Positions 1-4,349 of a stretch of DNA of 5,861 bases are shown here, piece after piece. Source of the DNA: Nitriliruptorales bacterium. GTDB lineage: Bacteria > Actinomycetota > Nitriliruptoria > Euzebyales > Egibacteraceae. The DNA is taken from the NCBI GenBank assembly GCA_007119305.1, contig SKPY01000193.1:1-5861 (forward strand), written 5' to 3'. Positions within the stretch are counted from its first letter, which is position 1; each line of letters opens with the position of its first letter. The notes under the pieces were generated by a model that was not told where the DNA came from, ran no database searches, and was given only the letters and a program-made list of their open reading frames with translations. The translations under genes were made by a program, and so were the position numbers.

Positions 1-300
1 CCACAGCGCCTCGTCCGCGGGCTCGACGGCGGCCGTGACCGCGCGCTCGGGCGGCAGCGCCACCGGCACGGGGGCCCGCGCCCGCCGACGATGTGCGTCG
101 AGGGCTTTGCGCCGGGCGATCGTGAACAGCCACCCCCGCAGGTTGCGGGCGTCGCGCAGGGCCGGGTAGGCCCGCAGCGCCGCGAGCATGGTCTCCTGAT
201 AGCAGTCCTCGGCCTCGGCGCCTGCGGCGACGGACAGGTAGCGGGCCAGCGCGTCGCCGTGGGCGTCCACGAGGCGTTGGAAGGCCGGGAGCGTCGTCAT
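1..300 (-). CDS. ECF-type RNA polymerase sigma factor, N-terminal part (C-terminus outside window)
   Basis: The 100 visible residues begin MTTLPAFQRLVDAHGDALAR and read as sigma-70 region 2. A core-binding/helix segment (residues 8-25) is followed by AEDCYQETMLAALRAYP (30-46), the hallmark region 2 motif. NLRGWLFTIARRKALDAHRR (53-72) corresponds to regions 2.3-2.4, which contact the -10 element. An Ala/Pro-rich linker begins near residue 74, and region 4 lies beyond the left edge. An ECF factor directs core RNA polymerase to a small set of promoters. No anti-sigma gene is visible on the upstream side, so its control and regulon cannot be judged here. The ATG at 300 has only a weak AGG two bases upstream, but it overlaps the stop of a short upstream ORF (ATGA), so translation may be coupled. 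The family assignment is secure; the exact ECF subgroup is not assigned. Confidence 0.9.
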   Translation of the reverse strand, partial: MTTLPAFQRLVDAHGDALARYLSVAAGAEAEDCYQETMLAALRAYPALRDARNLRGWLFTIARRKALDAHRRRARAPVPVALPPERAVTAAVEPADEALW

Positions 301-386
301 CGCCTGATGAACGCGGCGCGGTCCGTGTTCGTGAGGTCGGCCCCGAGCGTGCAAGCGGCCGCGCGCCGGTCGAGCCCGTGCGTCAT
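297..386 (-). CDS. possible 29-aa leader ORF coupled to the sigma factor
   Basis: A short frame, MTHGLDRRAAACTLG...TDRAAFIRR, ends in a TGA (299-297) that overlaps the ATG of the sigma factor (ATGA). Its ATG at 386 lies six bases after a TAGCCT box (398-393), the arrangement of an actinobacterial leaderless transcript. There is no Shine-Dalgarno sequence of its own, and the sigma start also lacks a good one, so the leader could deliver ribosomes to the sigma gene. I recognise no family. It could equally be untranslated leader, with the overlap arising by chance. Conservation of the ATGA overlap in relatives would decide. Confidence 0.35.
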   Translation of the reverse strand: MTHGLDRRAAACTLGADLTNTDRAAFIRR

Positions 387-392
387 GCCCCG

Positions 393-398
393 AGGCTA
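393..398 (-). promoter_or_regulatory. -10-like box TAGCCT upstream of the sigma factor leader ORF
   Basis: On the minus strand GGTAGCCT precedes the ATG at 386 by six bases, which puts transcription start at or next to the A of ATG. The same GGTAGCCT octamer stands seven bases before the start at 4350, which supports its being a promoter element. No recognisable -35 hexamer is found 16-19 bp upstream; a palindrome occupies that place. Confidence 0.45.
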
Positions 399-400
399 CC

Positions 401-419
401 GGCGCGAGGCCCTCGCGCC
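401..419. promoter_or_regulatory. perfect 9-1-9 palindrome, candidate operator of the sigma factor promoter
   Basis: GGCGCGAGG and CCTCGCGCC flank a single central base with no mismatch. The palindrome starts two bases upstream of the TAGCCT box and fills the region between the -35 and -10 positions of the sigma factor promoter, where a bound repressor or activator would act. As RNA it would lie upstream of the predicted transcription start, so a DNA site is more likely than a hairpin. No regulator can be named. Chance palindromes are commoner in GC-rich DNA, which limits confidence. Confidence 0.45.
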
Positions 420-535
420 TCGCCTCCGCCGCGACCTCCTCGAGGCCGGCGAGCACGTCGAGACTGACCGGCACGGCGACAGCGACGCCGAGGACCTCGA
501 AGGAGCGAAAGATGCATCCCCGGCACGGTAGCGAC
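420..535. other. spacer with no assignable gene
   Basis: This is part of the roughly 300-base divergent spacer between the sigma factor and the RHH operon. The minus-strand frame that is in phase with the sigma factor has GC-rich third positions and G-rich first positions and would encode FEVLGVAVAVPVSLDVLAGL and more. It lacks an ATG and a convincing start and is separated from the sigma start by an Arg/His/Pro-rich stretch. It may be a decayed coding remnant or composition alone. The plus strand has an open frame here too, with no start signal. Confidence 0.3.
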
Positions 536-564
536 TTGACGCGACATCGTTATGATGTCAAAAT
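536..564 (+). promoter_or_regulatory. promoter of the RHH-DUF4097 operon
   Basis: TTGACG (536-541) matches five of six bases of a -35 box. CAAAAT (559-564) is a -10-like hexamer, four of six matches, at the ideal 17-bp spacing. Transcription would start near 571, just upstream of the first gene. The stretch is notably AT-rich for this window. The spacer, -10 box and start point are covered by the half-site array at 543-581, so repression by promoter occlusion is the expected mode of control. Confidence 0.5.
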
Positions 565-582
565 GACATCATCAAGGTGTCG
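542..582. promoter_or_regulatory. operator: four alternating GACATC half-sites at 11-bp steps
   Basis: The core is a perfect inverted repeat, ATGATGTCA (552-560), AAA, TGACATCAT (564-572). Outer arms CGACA (542-546) and TGTCG (578-582) are placed symmetrically about the same centre at 562. Read as hexamers there are four half-sites: GACATC (543-548), GATGTC (554-559), GACATC (565-570) and GGTGTC (576-581). They alternate in direction and start exactly 11 bp apart, about one helical turn. Ribbon-helix-helix dimers typically bind such arrays cooperatively, and the next gene encodes an RHH protein, so autoregulation is the inference. The symmetry is seen directly; the binding protein is inferred. 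Confidence 0.75.
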
Positions 583-588
583 ACCATG

Positions 589-595
589 AAGGAGG
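589..595 (+). promoter_or_regulatory. strong Shine-Dalgarno (AAGGAGG) for the start at 601
   Basis: AAGGAGG lies five bases before ATG 601 and is close to a full complement of the 16S rRNA 3' end. It argues for 601 over the in-frame GTG 577 and ATG 586, neither of which has such a site. Confidence 0.6.
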
Positions 596-600
596 CCGGT

Positions 601-1188
601 ATGCTATGCACCCCCGACGAGGCCTGGCGGGCCGTGGAGGCGCGTCAGGCGCGCGTCAAGGACCAGGTTCGTGCCGCGGTGCGGGGGCCGGCCCCGGCAC
701 CGCGACAGCATGCTGACAGCAACAGGAGAGGCGACATGGACACGACCAGTGCGCTCGCCCGGTTCGAGGCGGCGCTGACCGACCAGCTCGTGCTCACCGG
801 GGAGCCTGCAGTCGAAAGCGCCGCACGCTCGCTGCAGGCGGCGCTCGCCCCCGCAGCCCGCCAGATGGCGCTCGAGCTCGCCGAGCAGGCCGCGACGGAG
901 GTCGACGCGCAGCTGCCCGACTACGACGTCCGGGTCGTCCTCGTGGCTGGGGAGCCGGCGCTCGCCGCGCAGCCCAGCGAGCCGGCCCGGCGCCAGCCCG
1001 AGGACGAGGAGAGCTATGAGGCCCGTGTCACGCTGCGCCTGCCCCCCAGCCTCAAGCACCTCGTGGAAGAGGCCGCGCAGACGGCCGGCGACTCGGTCAA
1101 CAGCTGGATCGTCGACGCCCTGTCGGGGGCCGCGACGCGGGTGCGCAACCGGCCCGGCCGGCGCGTGCGGGGGACGGTGCAGACGTGA
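601..1188 (+). CDS. ribbon-helix-helix (HicB/Arc-like) DNA-binding protein, probable autoregulator
   Basis: This is a 195-residue product if started at ATG 601. Residues 46-115 form an Ala/Leu/Glu-rich, mostly helical region ending in a DYDVRVVLVAGEP strand. A Pro/Glu-rich linker (about 119-138) follows. Residues 140-178 are a ribbon-helix-helix fold: beta strand EARVTLRLP, helix A PSLKHLVEEAAQTAG, turn DSVNSW, helix B IVDALSGAA. The C-terminal tail RVRNRPGRRVRG is basic and may add DNA contacts. RHH proteins bind DNA as dimers through the strand, and the array at 542-582 is the obvious target. The stop overlaps the next start (GTGA), so the two proteins are coupled. HicB-family antitoxins share this fold, but no HicA-like toxin is present. 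A second in-frame start, ATG 736 (residue 46), has its own AGGAG and fits the usual shorter length of such proteins, so the 150-aa form may be the main product. Confidence 0.8.
   Translation: MLCTPDEAWRAVEARQARVKDQVRAAVRGPAPAPRQHADSNRRGDMDTTSALARFEAALTDQLVLTGEPAVESAARSLQAALAPAARQMALELAEQAATEVDAQLPDYDVRVVLVAGEPALAAQPSEPARRQPEDEESYEARVTLRLPPSLKHLVEEAAQTAGDSVNSWIVDALSGAATRVRNRPGRRVRGTVQT
724..728 (+). promoter_or_regulatory. internal Shine-Dalgarno (AGGAG) for the alternative start at 736
   Basis: AGGAG (within AGGAGAGG) lies seven bases before the in-frame ATG 736, where the conserved-looking helical part of the RHH protein begins (MDTTSALARF). It supports a 150-residue form, in place of or in addition to the 195-residue form. 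The codons just upstream (CGA, CAT, AGG, AGA) are atypical for the window, as expected for a ribosome-binding region rather than a coding one. Confidence 0.5.
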
Positions 1189-1988
1189 CGAGGCGCGAGC
1201 AGCTCTCCGTCGCCGCGGCACCCACGCTCGAGGTGCGCCTGCCCGCCGGCTCGGTGCGGCTCCTGGCCGGCGAGGCAGGCAGCGTGACGGTGGAGATCGC
1301 AGGCCCTGACGCCGAGCAGTTCCGGGTCGAGCAGCGCGGCACGACCGTCGTGTGCGCACCCGAGGGCGGCGGACTCGGCCGCTGGCGCAGTTTCGACCTC
1401 ACGGTCACCGTGCCACCCGGCACGACGCTGCACACCCGGCTGGCCAGTGCCGAGCTCAGCATCGAACCGGCCCTCGCACGGCTGGAGGCCGACGTCGCCT
1501 CGGGGCGGCTGCGCGCTGGCGACGTCGCGGGCGACGTCCGTGTGAAGAGCGCGTCGGGTGACGTGGGCCTGGGCCACGTGCGCGGCACGGCGCGGGTGAC
1601 GACGGCCTCGGGCGACATCGACATCGCACGCCTCGAGGGCGACGCCAAGGTCCACAGCGCCTCGGGCGACGTGCGGCTGGGGCGCGTGGACGGGCCCCTC
1701 GGGCTCAAGACCGCAAGCGGCGACGTGCGGATCCTCGCCTACGCGGGCAGCGACCTCGAGTGCACCGCGATGTCCGGCGACCTGGAGGTCGGGATCCCGG
1801 GGGGACGCAGCCTCGACGTGGACCTGGAGACGCTGTCGGGCGCGGTGCGCAACGACTTCGACGTCGTCACGGCCGAGGCCCCCGTTGCGGTGTCCGGACG
1901 TGCGCGGGTGCGGCTGCGCAGCCTCTCCGGCGACGTCGCGCTCGTCCGCGCCCGCGGCGGGGACGAGGCGGTGGGGAGCGCCGGCTGA
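1185..1988 (+). CDS. DUF4097-family right-handed beta-solenoid protein
   Basis: The 267-residue product starts at a GTG overlapping the stop of the RHH gene by 4 bp. Residues 1-80 are beta-rich (TLEVRLPAGSVRLLAGEAGS, then FDLTVTVPPGT). From about 85 onwards the chain is a series of short turns: LASAEL, VASGRL, SASGDV, TASGDI, SASGDV, TASGDV. Their Ser residues fall at 88, 106, 124, 142, 160 and 178, exactly 18 apart. Looser turns follow: MSGDL (Ser197), LSGAV (Ser218) and LSGDV (Ser248). This is the DUF4097/putative-adhesin solenoid pattern. There is no signal peptide, lipobox or membrane segment, so a cytoplasmic location is likely despite the adhesin label. The molecular function of the family is not established to my knowledge. 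Coupling to an RHH regulator suggests the pair act together, perhaps with the solenoid modulating DNA binding; that is inference. Confidence 0.85.
   Translation: MTRREQLSVAAAPTLEVRLPAGSVRLLAGEAGSVTVEIAGPDAEQFRVEQRGTTVVCAPEGGGLGRWRSFDLTVTVPPGTTLHTRLASAELSIEPALARLEADVASGRLRAGDVAGDVRVKSASGDVGLGHVRGTARVTTASGDIDIARLEGDAKVHSASGDVRLGRVDGPLGLKTASGDVRILAYAGSDLECTAMSGDLEVGIPGGRSLDVDLETLSGAVRNDFDVVTAEAPVAVSGRARVRLRSLSGDVALVRARGGDEAVGSAG
1437..1781 (+). repeat. 54-bp-period coding repeats (18-residue solenoid turns)
   Basis: The in-gene repeats encode turns centred on ASG[D/R]. Six consecutive turns keep an exact 54-base phase, from the codon for Ser88 (1446) to that for Ser178 (1716), with a seventh turn at Ser197 displaced by one residue. 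The DNA copies have diverged (for example gcgtcgggtgacgtg versus gcctcgggcgacgtg), so they are old structural repeats rather than a recent tandem expansion. Confidence 0.8.
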
Positions 1989-1998
1989 CCACGCCGGC
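1980..1998 (+). terminator. weak hairpin at the end of the solenoid gene
   Basis: GCCGGC (1980-1985) can pair with GCCGGC (1993-1998) across a 7-base loop that contains the TGA stop. There is no T tract. It is placed as a terminator would be between convergent genes, but GC-rich hexamer repeats are common in this DNA, so this is a candidate only. Confidence 0.25.
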
Positions 1999-2002
1999 CT
2001 CC

Positions 2003-2024
2003 CGGTCGTTCAGGCGAACAGCCG
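2003..2024 (-). terminator. candidate hairpin at the end of the acyl-CoA dehydrogenase operon
   Basis: A nine-pair stem with one mismatch and one G-T pair closes on a 4-base AGGC loop: CGGTCGTTC (2003-2011) pairs with GAACAGCCG (2016-2024). It spans the stop codon of the small subunit gene. With the 21-bp convergent gap it may serve transcription from either side. There is no T tract, so intrinsic termination is uncertain. Confidence 0.3.
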
Positions 2025-3017
2025 GTCGGCGAGCGTGCTGCGGTGGGCGTCGGCGGTGCCGTAGGCGGGCCCGAGCGCCGTGCCGCGCTTGAGCCACAGG
2101 TGCAGGTCGTGCTCCCAGGTGAAGCCGATGCCGCCGTGGCACTGCAGCGCCTCGTAGTTGGCCTTGTGCTCGGCGTCGGCCGCGTAGGTCTTGGCCACGC
2201 TGGCCGCCTCGCTGCGGTCGGGCAGGTCGTGGGCGAGCGCATAGGCGGCATACCAGGTCGCCGCCTTGGCCGACTCGACCACGAGCAGCGTCTCGGCGAG
2301 CTTGTGCTTGACCGCCTGGAAGGAGCCCACAGGCCGGCCGAACTGCTCGCGTTCGCGGACGTATGCGGCGCTCATCTCGAGCAGGCGCTGCCCGATGCCA
2401 CCGAGCAGCGCCGCCGTCCCCCAGGCGCCCCGGTCCCAGGCTCTGGCGGCCGCCTCGCCGCCGCCGGCCATGCGTGTGTCCGGCCCGGTCTCGGCCTCGA
2501 CGGTGAACACCCGCCGGGCATGGTCCAGCGACGGCTGCGCGGTGGCGCTGAAACGGTCGCTGGGCACGGCGTGGAGCTCCCCGTCGCGCTCGAGCAGGAG
2601 CAGGTCCGCGATGTGCGCGTCGACCGCGGTCGGCGCGTCCGCGAGCTGGACGGTCACGATCGCGTCGCCGGCGGCGATCCGCGGCAGCCACTCGGCCTGC
2701 TGGTCGGGCCTGCCCGCTTCGACGAGCAGCGGCACCCCCAGCGCCGTCGTCTCGAGCAGCGGTTCGGGCAGGGCGGCCCGGCCCGCTTCCTCCAGGATCA
2801 GCACGAGGTCGACCTCGCTGAGCCCGAGGCCGCCGTGCTGCTCCGGCACCGTCAGCCCGACGAAGCCCAGGTCGGCCAGCTGCCGCCACAGCTGCGGGCT
2901 GCGGCCGGTCTCGTGCGCCCACATCGCGCGCACGTGGGCCGCGTCGCACTCGCCGGCGAAGAAGTCCCGCGCGGCGTCGCGGAGCTGGTACTGCTCGTCG
3001 GTGAAGTCGAAGTTCAC
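2010..3017 (-). CDS. acyl-CoA dehydrogenase, small subunit of a heteromeric pair
   Basis: The 335-residue flavoprotein subunit starts MNFDFTDEQYQLRDAARDFF. The N-terminal helical domain runs to about residue 115 (GFVGLTVPEQHGGLGLSEVD at 51-70, LILEEAGRAALPEPLLET at 73-90). A short middle beta domain spans about 116-180. The C-terminal helical domain contains REQFGRPVGSFQAVKHKLAE (223-242) and QCHGGIGFTWEHDLHLWLKR (292-311), both typical of FAD contacts in the family. It is shorter than the usual roughly 380-400 residues. No YEGT-type catalytic loop is visible, and the helix-G position that carries the catalytic Glu in other members reads WDRG (Asp195), so it is probably the non-catalytic partner of the upstream large subunit. 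It starts at GTG 3017 with AAGGA six bases upstream, 52 bp after the large-subunit gene. The substrate is unknown. Confidence 0.88.
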   Translation of the reverse strand: MNFDFTDEQYQLRDAARDFFAGECDAAHVRAMWAHETGRSPQLWRQLADLGFVGLTVPEQHGGLGLSEVDLVLILEEAGRAALPEPLLETTALGVPLLVEAGRPDQQAEWLPRIAAGDAIVTVQLADAPTAVDAHIADLLLLERDGELHAVPSDRFSATAQPSLDHARRVFTVEAETGPDTRMAGGGEAAARAWDRGAWGTAALLGGIGQRLLEMSAAYVREREQFGRPVGSFQAVKHKLAETLLVVESAKAATWYAAYALAHDLPDRSEAASVAKTYAADAEHKANYEALQCHGGIGFTWEHDLHLWLKRGTALGPAYGTADAHRSTLADRLFA

Positions 3018-3069
3018 GGCTGATCCTTGTCTGCGCGCCTCGGGTGCTGCGGTGCGAGCCGGCCCCGAG

Positions 3070-4263
3070 CTACCCGCGGGGCTCCTTGGGCAGGCCGAGG
3101 ACGCGCTCGGCGATGATGTTCTTCTGGATCTCGCTGGTGCCCGCGTAGATCGTCGAAGCCCGCGCGTACCAGTAGTGCTTCTGCCACCTGCCCCACAGCT
3201 CCGCCTGGTCGCCGAGGCGGTCGGCGATGACCTCCGCCTTTGCCGTGAGCTCGGCCAGCGGGCCCATCAGCTGCACGCCGGTCTCGAAGATGCGCGCTTC
3301 CATCTCCGACCAGAACAGCTTGTTGAGGCTCGCCTCCGGGCCCGCCTGCTTGCCGCCGGCCAGGCGCGTCAGGGTGCGGTACATGTTGTGGCGGTACACC
3401 TCGGTCTCGACGTAGCAGCGGGCGATCGCGTCGCGCACGCGCGGGTCGTGCTCGGCGCCCACGGCCTTCGCCAGCGCCACCAGATCCTGCAGGTTCCGCG
3501 AGAAGCGGACGTGCGAGCCGAGTCCCGTGCCGCGCTCGAACCCGAGCGTGGTCATCGCGACGCGCCAGCCGTCGTGCTCGGCGCCCACGACGTTGCCGAC
3601 CGGCACCCGCACGTCGGTGAGGAACACCTCGGCGAACGCCGGGTCCTCGTTGATCTGCGTGATCGGCCGCACCTCCACCCCCTCGGAGTCCATGTCGATC
3701 ATCAGGAAGGTGAGGCCCTTGTGCTTGGGAGCCTGGCGGTCGGTGCGCACGAGCGCGAACATCCAGTCGGCGAAGCGGCCGAGCGTGGTCCAGATCTTCT
3801 GGCCGTTGACGCTGTAGGTGTCGCCCTCGCGCACCGCGGTGGTCTTCACGTTCGCGAGGTCGCTGCCGGCGTCGGGCTCGGAGAACCCCTGACACCAGAT
3901 GTCCTCACACGAGGCGATCCGCGGCAGCCAGCGCTGCTTCTGCTCGTCGGTCCCGTAGGCCATGATCGTGGGCCCGGCGAGGGCGAGGGCGAGGACGTTG
4001 ATGCGGTCGGGCGCTCCCGCGCGGGCGTAGCACTCCTGGAAGGTCGCGACGTCGACCAGCCCGGCGTCGCGTCCCCCGTAGGCGCGCGGCCAGTGGATGG
4101 CCGCGTAGCCCGCCTCGTACAGCTGCTGCTCCCACGCGCGGTGCGCCGCGAAGCCCTCCTCGGTGTACGAGGGGGGCAGCGGCTCGCGGGGCACGTGCTC
4201 CGCCAACCAGGCCTCTACCTCGTCGCGGAAGGCCAGCTGGGCGTCGGTGAGGTTGAGATCCAT
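3070..4263 (-). CDS. acyl-CoA dehydrogenase, large (catalytic) subunit
   Basis: The 397-residue product introduces an alpha,beta double bond into acyl-CoA using FAD. Visible signatures are GPTIMAYGTDEQKQRWLPRI (98-117), the FAD/substrate loop CQGFSEPDAGSDLANVKTTA (124-143), NGQKIWTT (153-160), FERGTGLGSHVRFSRNLQDL (242-261) and the C-terminal IYAGTSEIQKNIIAERVLGL (372-391). The usual YEGTSEI catalytic Glu is Ala374. Glu243 in FERG occupies the helix-G position that supplies the base in isovaleryl-CoA dehydrogenase and in mycobacterial ChsE-type enzymes. This, with the adjacent small subunit, suggests an alpha2beta2 enzyme acting on a bulky or branched (for example steroid side-chain) acyl-CoA; the substrate is inferred. 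ATG 4263 has GGGGAG seven bases upstream, and it is the first gene of its operon. Confidence 0.92.
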   Translation of the reverse strand: MDLNLTDAQLAFRDEVEAWLAEHVPREPLPPSYTEEGFAAHRAWEQQLYEAGYAAIHWPRAYGGRDAGLVDVATFQECYARAGAPDRINVLALALAGPTIMAYGTDEQKQRWLPRIASCEDIWCQGFSEPDAGSDLANVKTTAVREGDTYSVNGQKIWTTLGRFADWMFALVRTDRQAPKHKGLTFLMIDMDSEGVEVRPITQINEDPAFAEVFLTDVRVPVGNVVGAEHDGWRVAMTTLGFERGTGLGSHVRFSRNLQDLVALAKAVGAEHDPRVRDAIARCYVETEVYRHNMYRTLTRLAGGKQAGPEASLNKLFWSEMEARIFETGVQLMGPLAELTAKAEVIADRLGDQAELWGRWQKHYWYARASTIYAGTSEIQKNIIAERVLGLPKEPRG

Positions 4264-4270
4264 GGCACGG

Positions 4271-4276
4271 CTCCCC
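4271..4276 (-). promoter_or_regulatory. Shine-Dalgarno (GGGGAG) of the large acyl-CoA dehydrogenase gene
   Basis: On the minus strand GGGGAG stands seven bases before ATG 4263, confirming that start and giving a short leader of about 25-30 bases from the likely promoter. Confidence 0.5.
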
Positions 4277-4283
4277 GGTGAAA

Positions 4284-4304
4284 CTGACTCGGGTCAGGTA
4301 TACC
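4284..4304. promoter_or_regulatory. operator-like palindromes in the divergent acyl-CoA dehydrogenase/SDR spacer
   Basis: CTGAC (4284-4288) and GTCAG (4293-4297) flank TCGG, giving a TGAC-N4-GTCA dyad. It abuts the 8-bp palindrome GGTATACC (4297-4304). On the minus strand TATACC (4302-4297) could serve as a -10 box for the dehydrogenase operon, placing transcription start inside the dyad. TetR-type regulators of fatty acid degradation often bind such dyads over fad promoters, so acyl-CoA-responsive repression is a reasonable inference. No regulator gene is in the window and no -35 box is evident. Confidence 0.5.
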
Positions 4305-4336
4305 GCGGGGTCCGGGGGCGGCGCGAGTCGGGCGGG

Positions 4337-4342
4337 TAGCCT
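4337..4342 (+). promoter_or_regulatory. -10-like box TAGCCT for a leaderless SDR transcript
   Basis: GGTAGCCT ends seven bases before ATG 4350, so transcription probably begins at or beside the start codon. No Shine-Dalgarno sequence precedes this ATG, which fits leaderless translation. The octamer is identical to the one upstream of the sigma factor leader ORF. Confidence 0.5.
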
Positions 4343-4349
4343 GGCGCCG

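Noticed and set aside
91..531. Plus-strand open frame of 146 codons
   Set aside because: It is antisense to the ECF sigma factor, whose region 2 motifs are unmistakable; no ribosome site precedes it.
536..556. TTGACG paired with TATGAT (551-556) as a promoter
   Set aside because: The spacer would be only 9 bp; CAAAAT at 559-564 gives a 17-bp spacer instead, and TATGAT is part of the operator dyad.
706..715. Palindrome CAGCATGCTG before the internal start of the RHH gene
   Set aside because: A single 10-bp palindrome inside the reading frame with no promoter nearby; it could be chance, so it is not listed as a site.
604..1708. Several overlapping minus-strand frames
   Set aside because: They are antisense to the RHH and solenoid genes, are Arg/Pro/Ala-rich, and carry no recognisable domain.
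1437..1781. Recent tandem duplication or satellite
   Set aside because: The period is exact at the protein level, but the DNA copies differ at many positions, so the repeats are old structural ones.
601..1988. Classical HicAB toxin-antitoxin module
   Set aside because: The RHH domain resembles HicB-type antitoxins, but the partner is a DUF4097 solenoid and no HicA-like or other small toxin is visible.
2266..4281. A 671-codon open frame on the plus strand
   Set aside because: It lies antisense to the two acyl-CoA dehydrogenase genes, has low-complexity Ser/Arg/Ala-rich content and no family signature; long antisense frames are normal in very GC-rich DNA.
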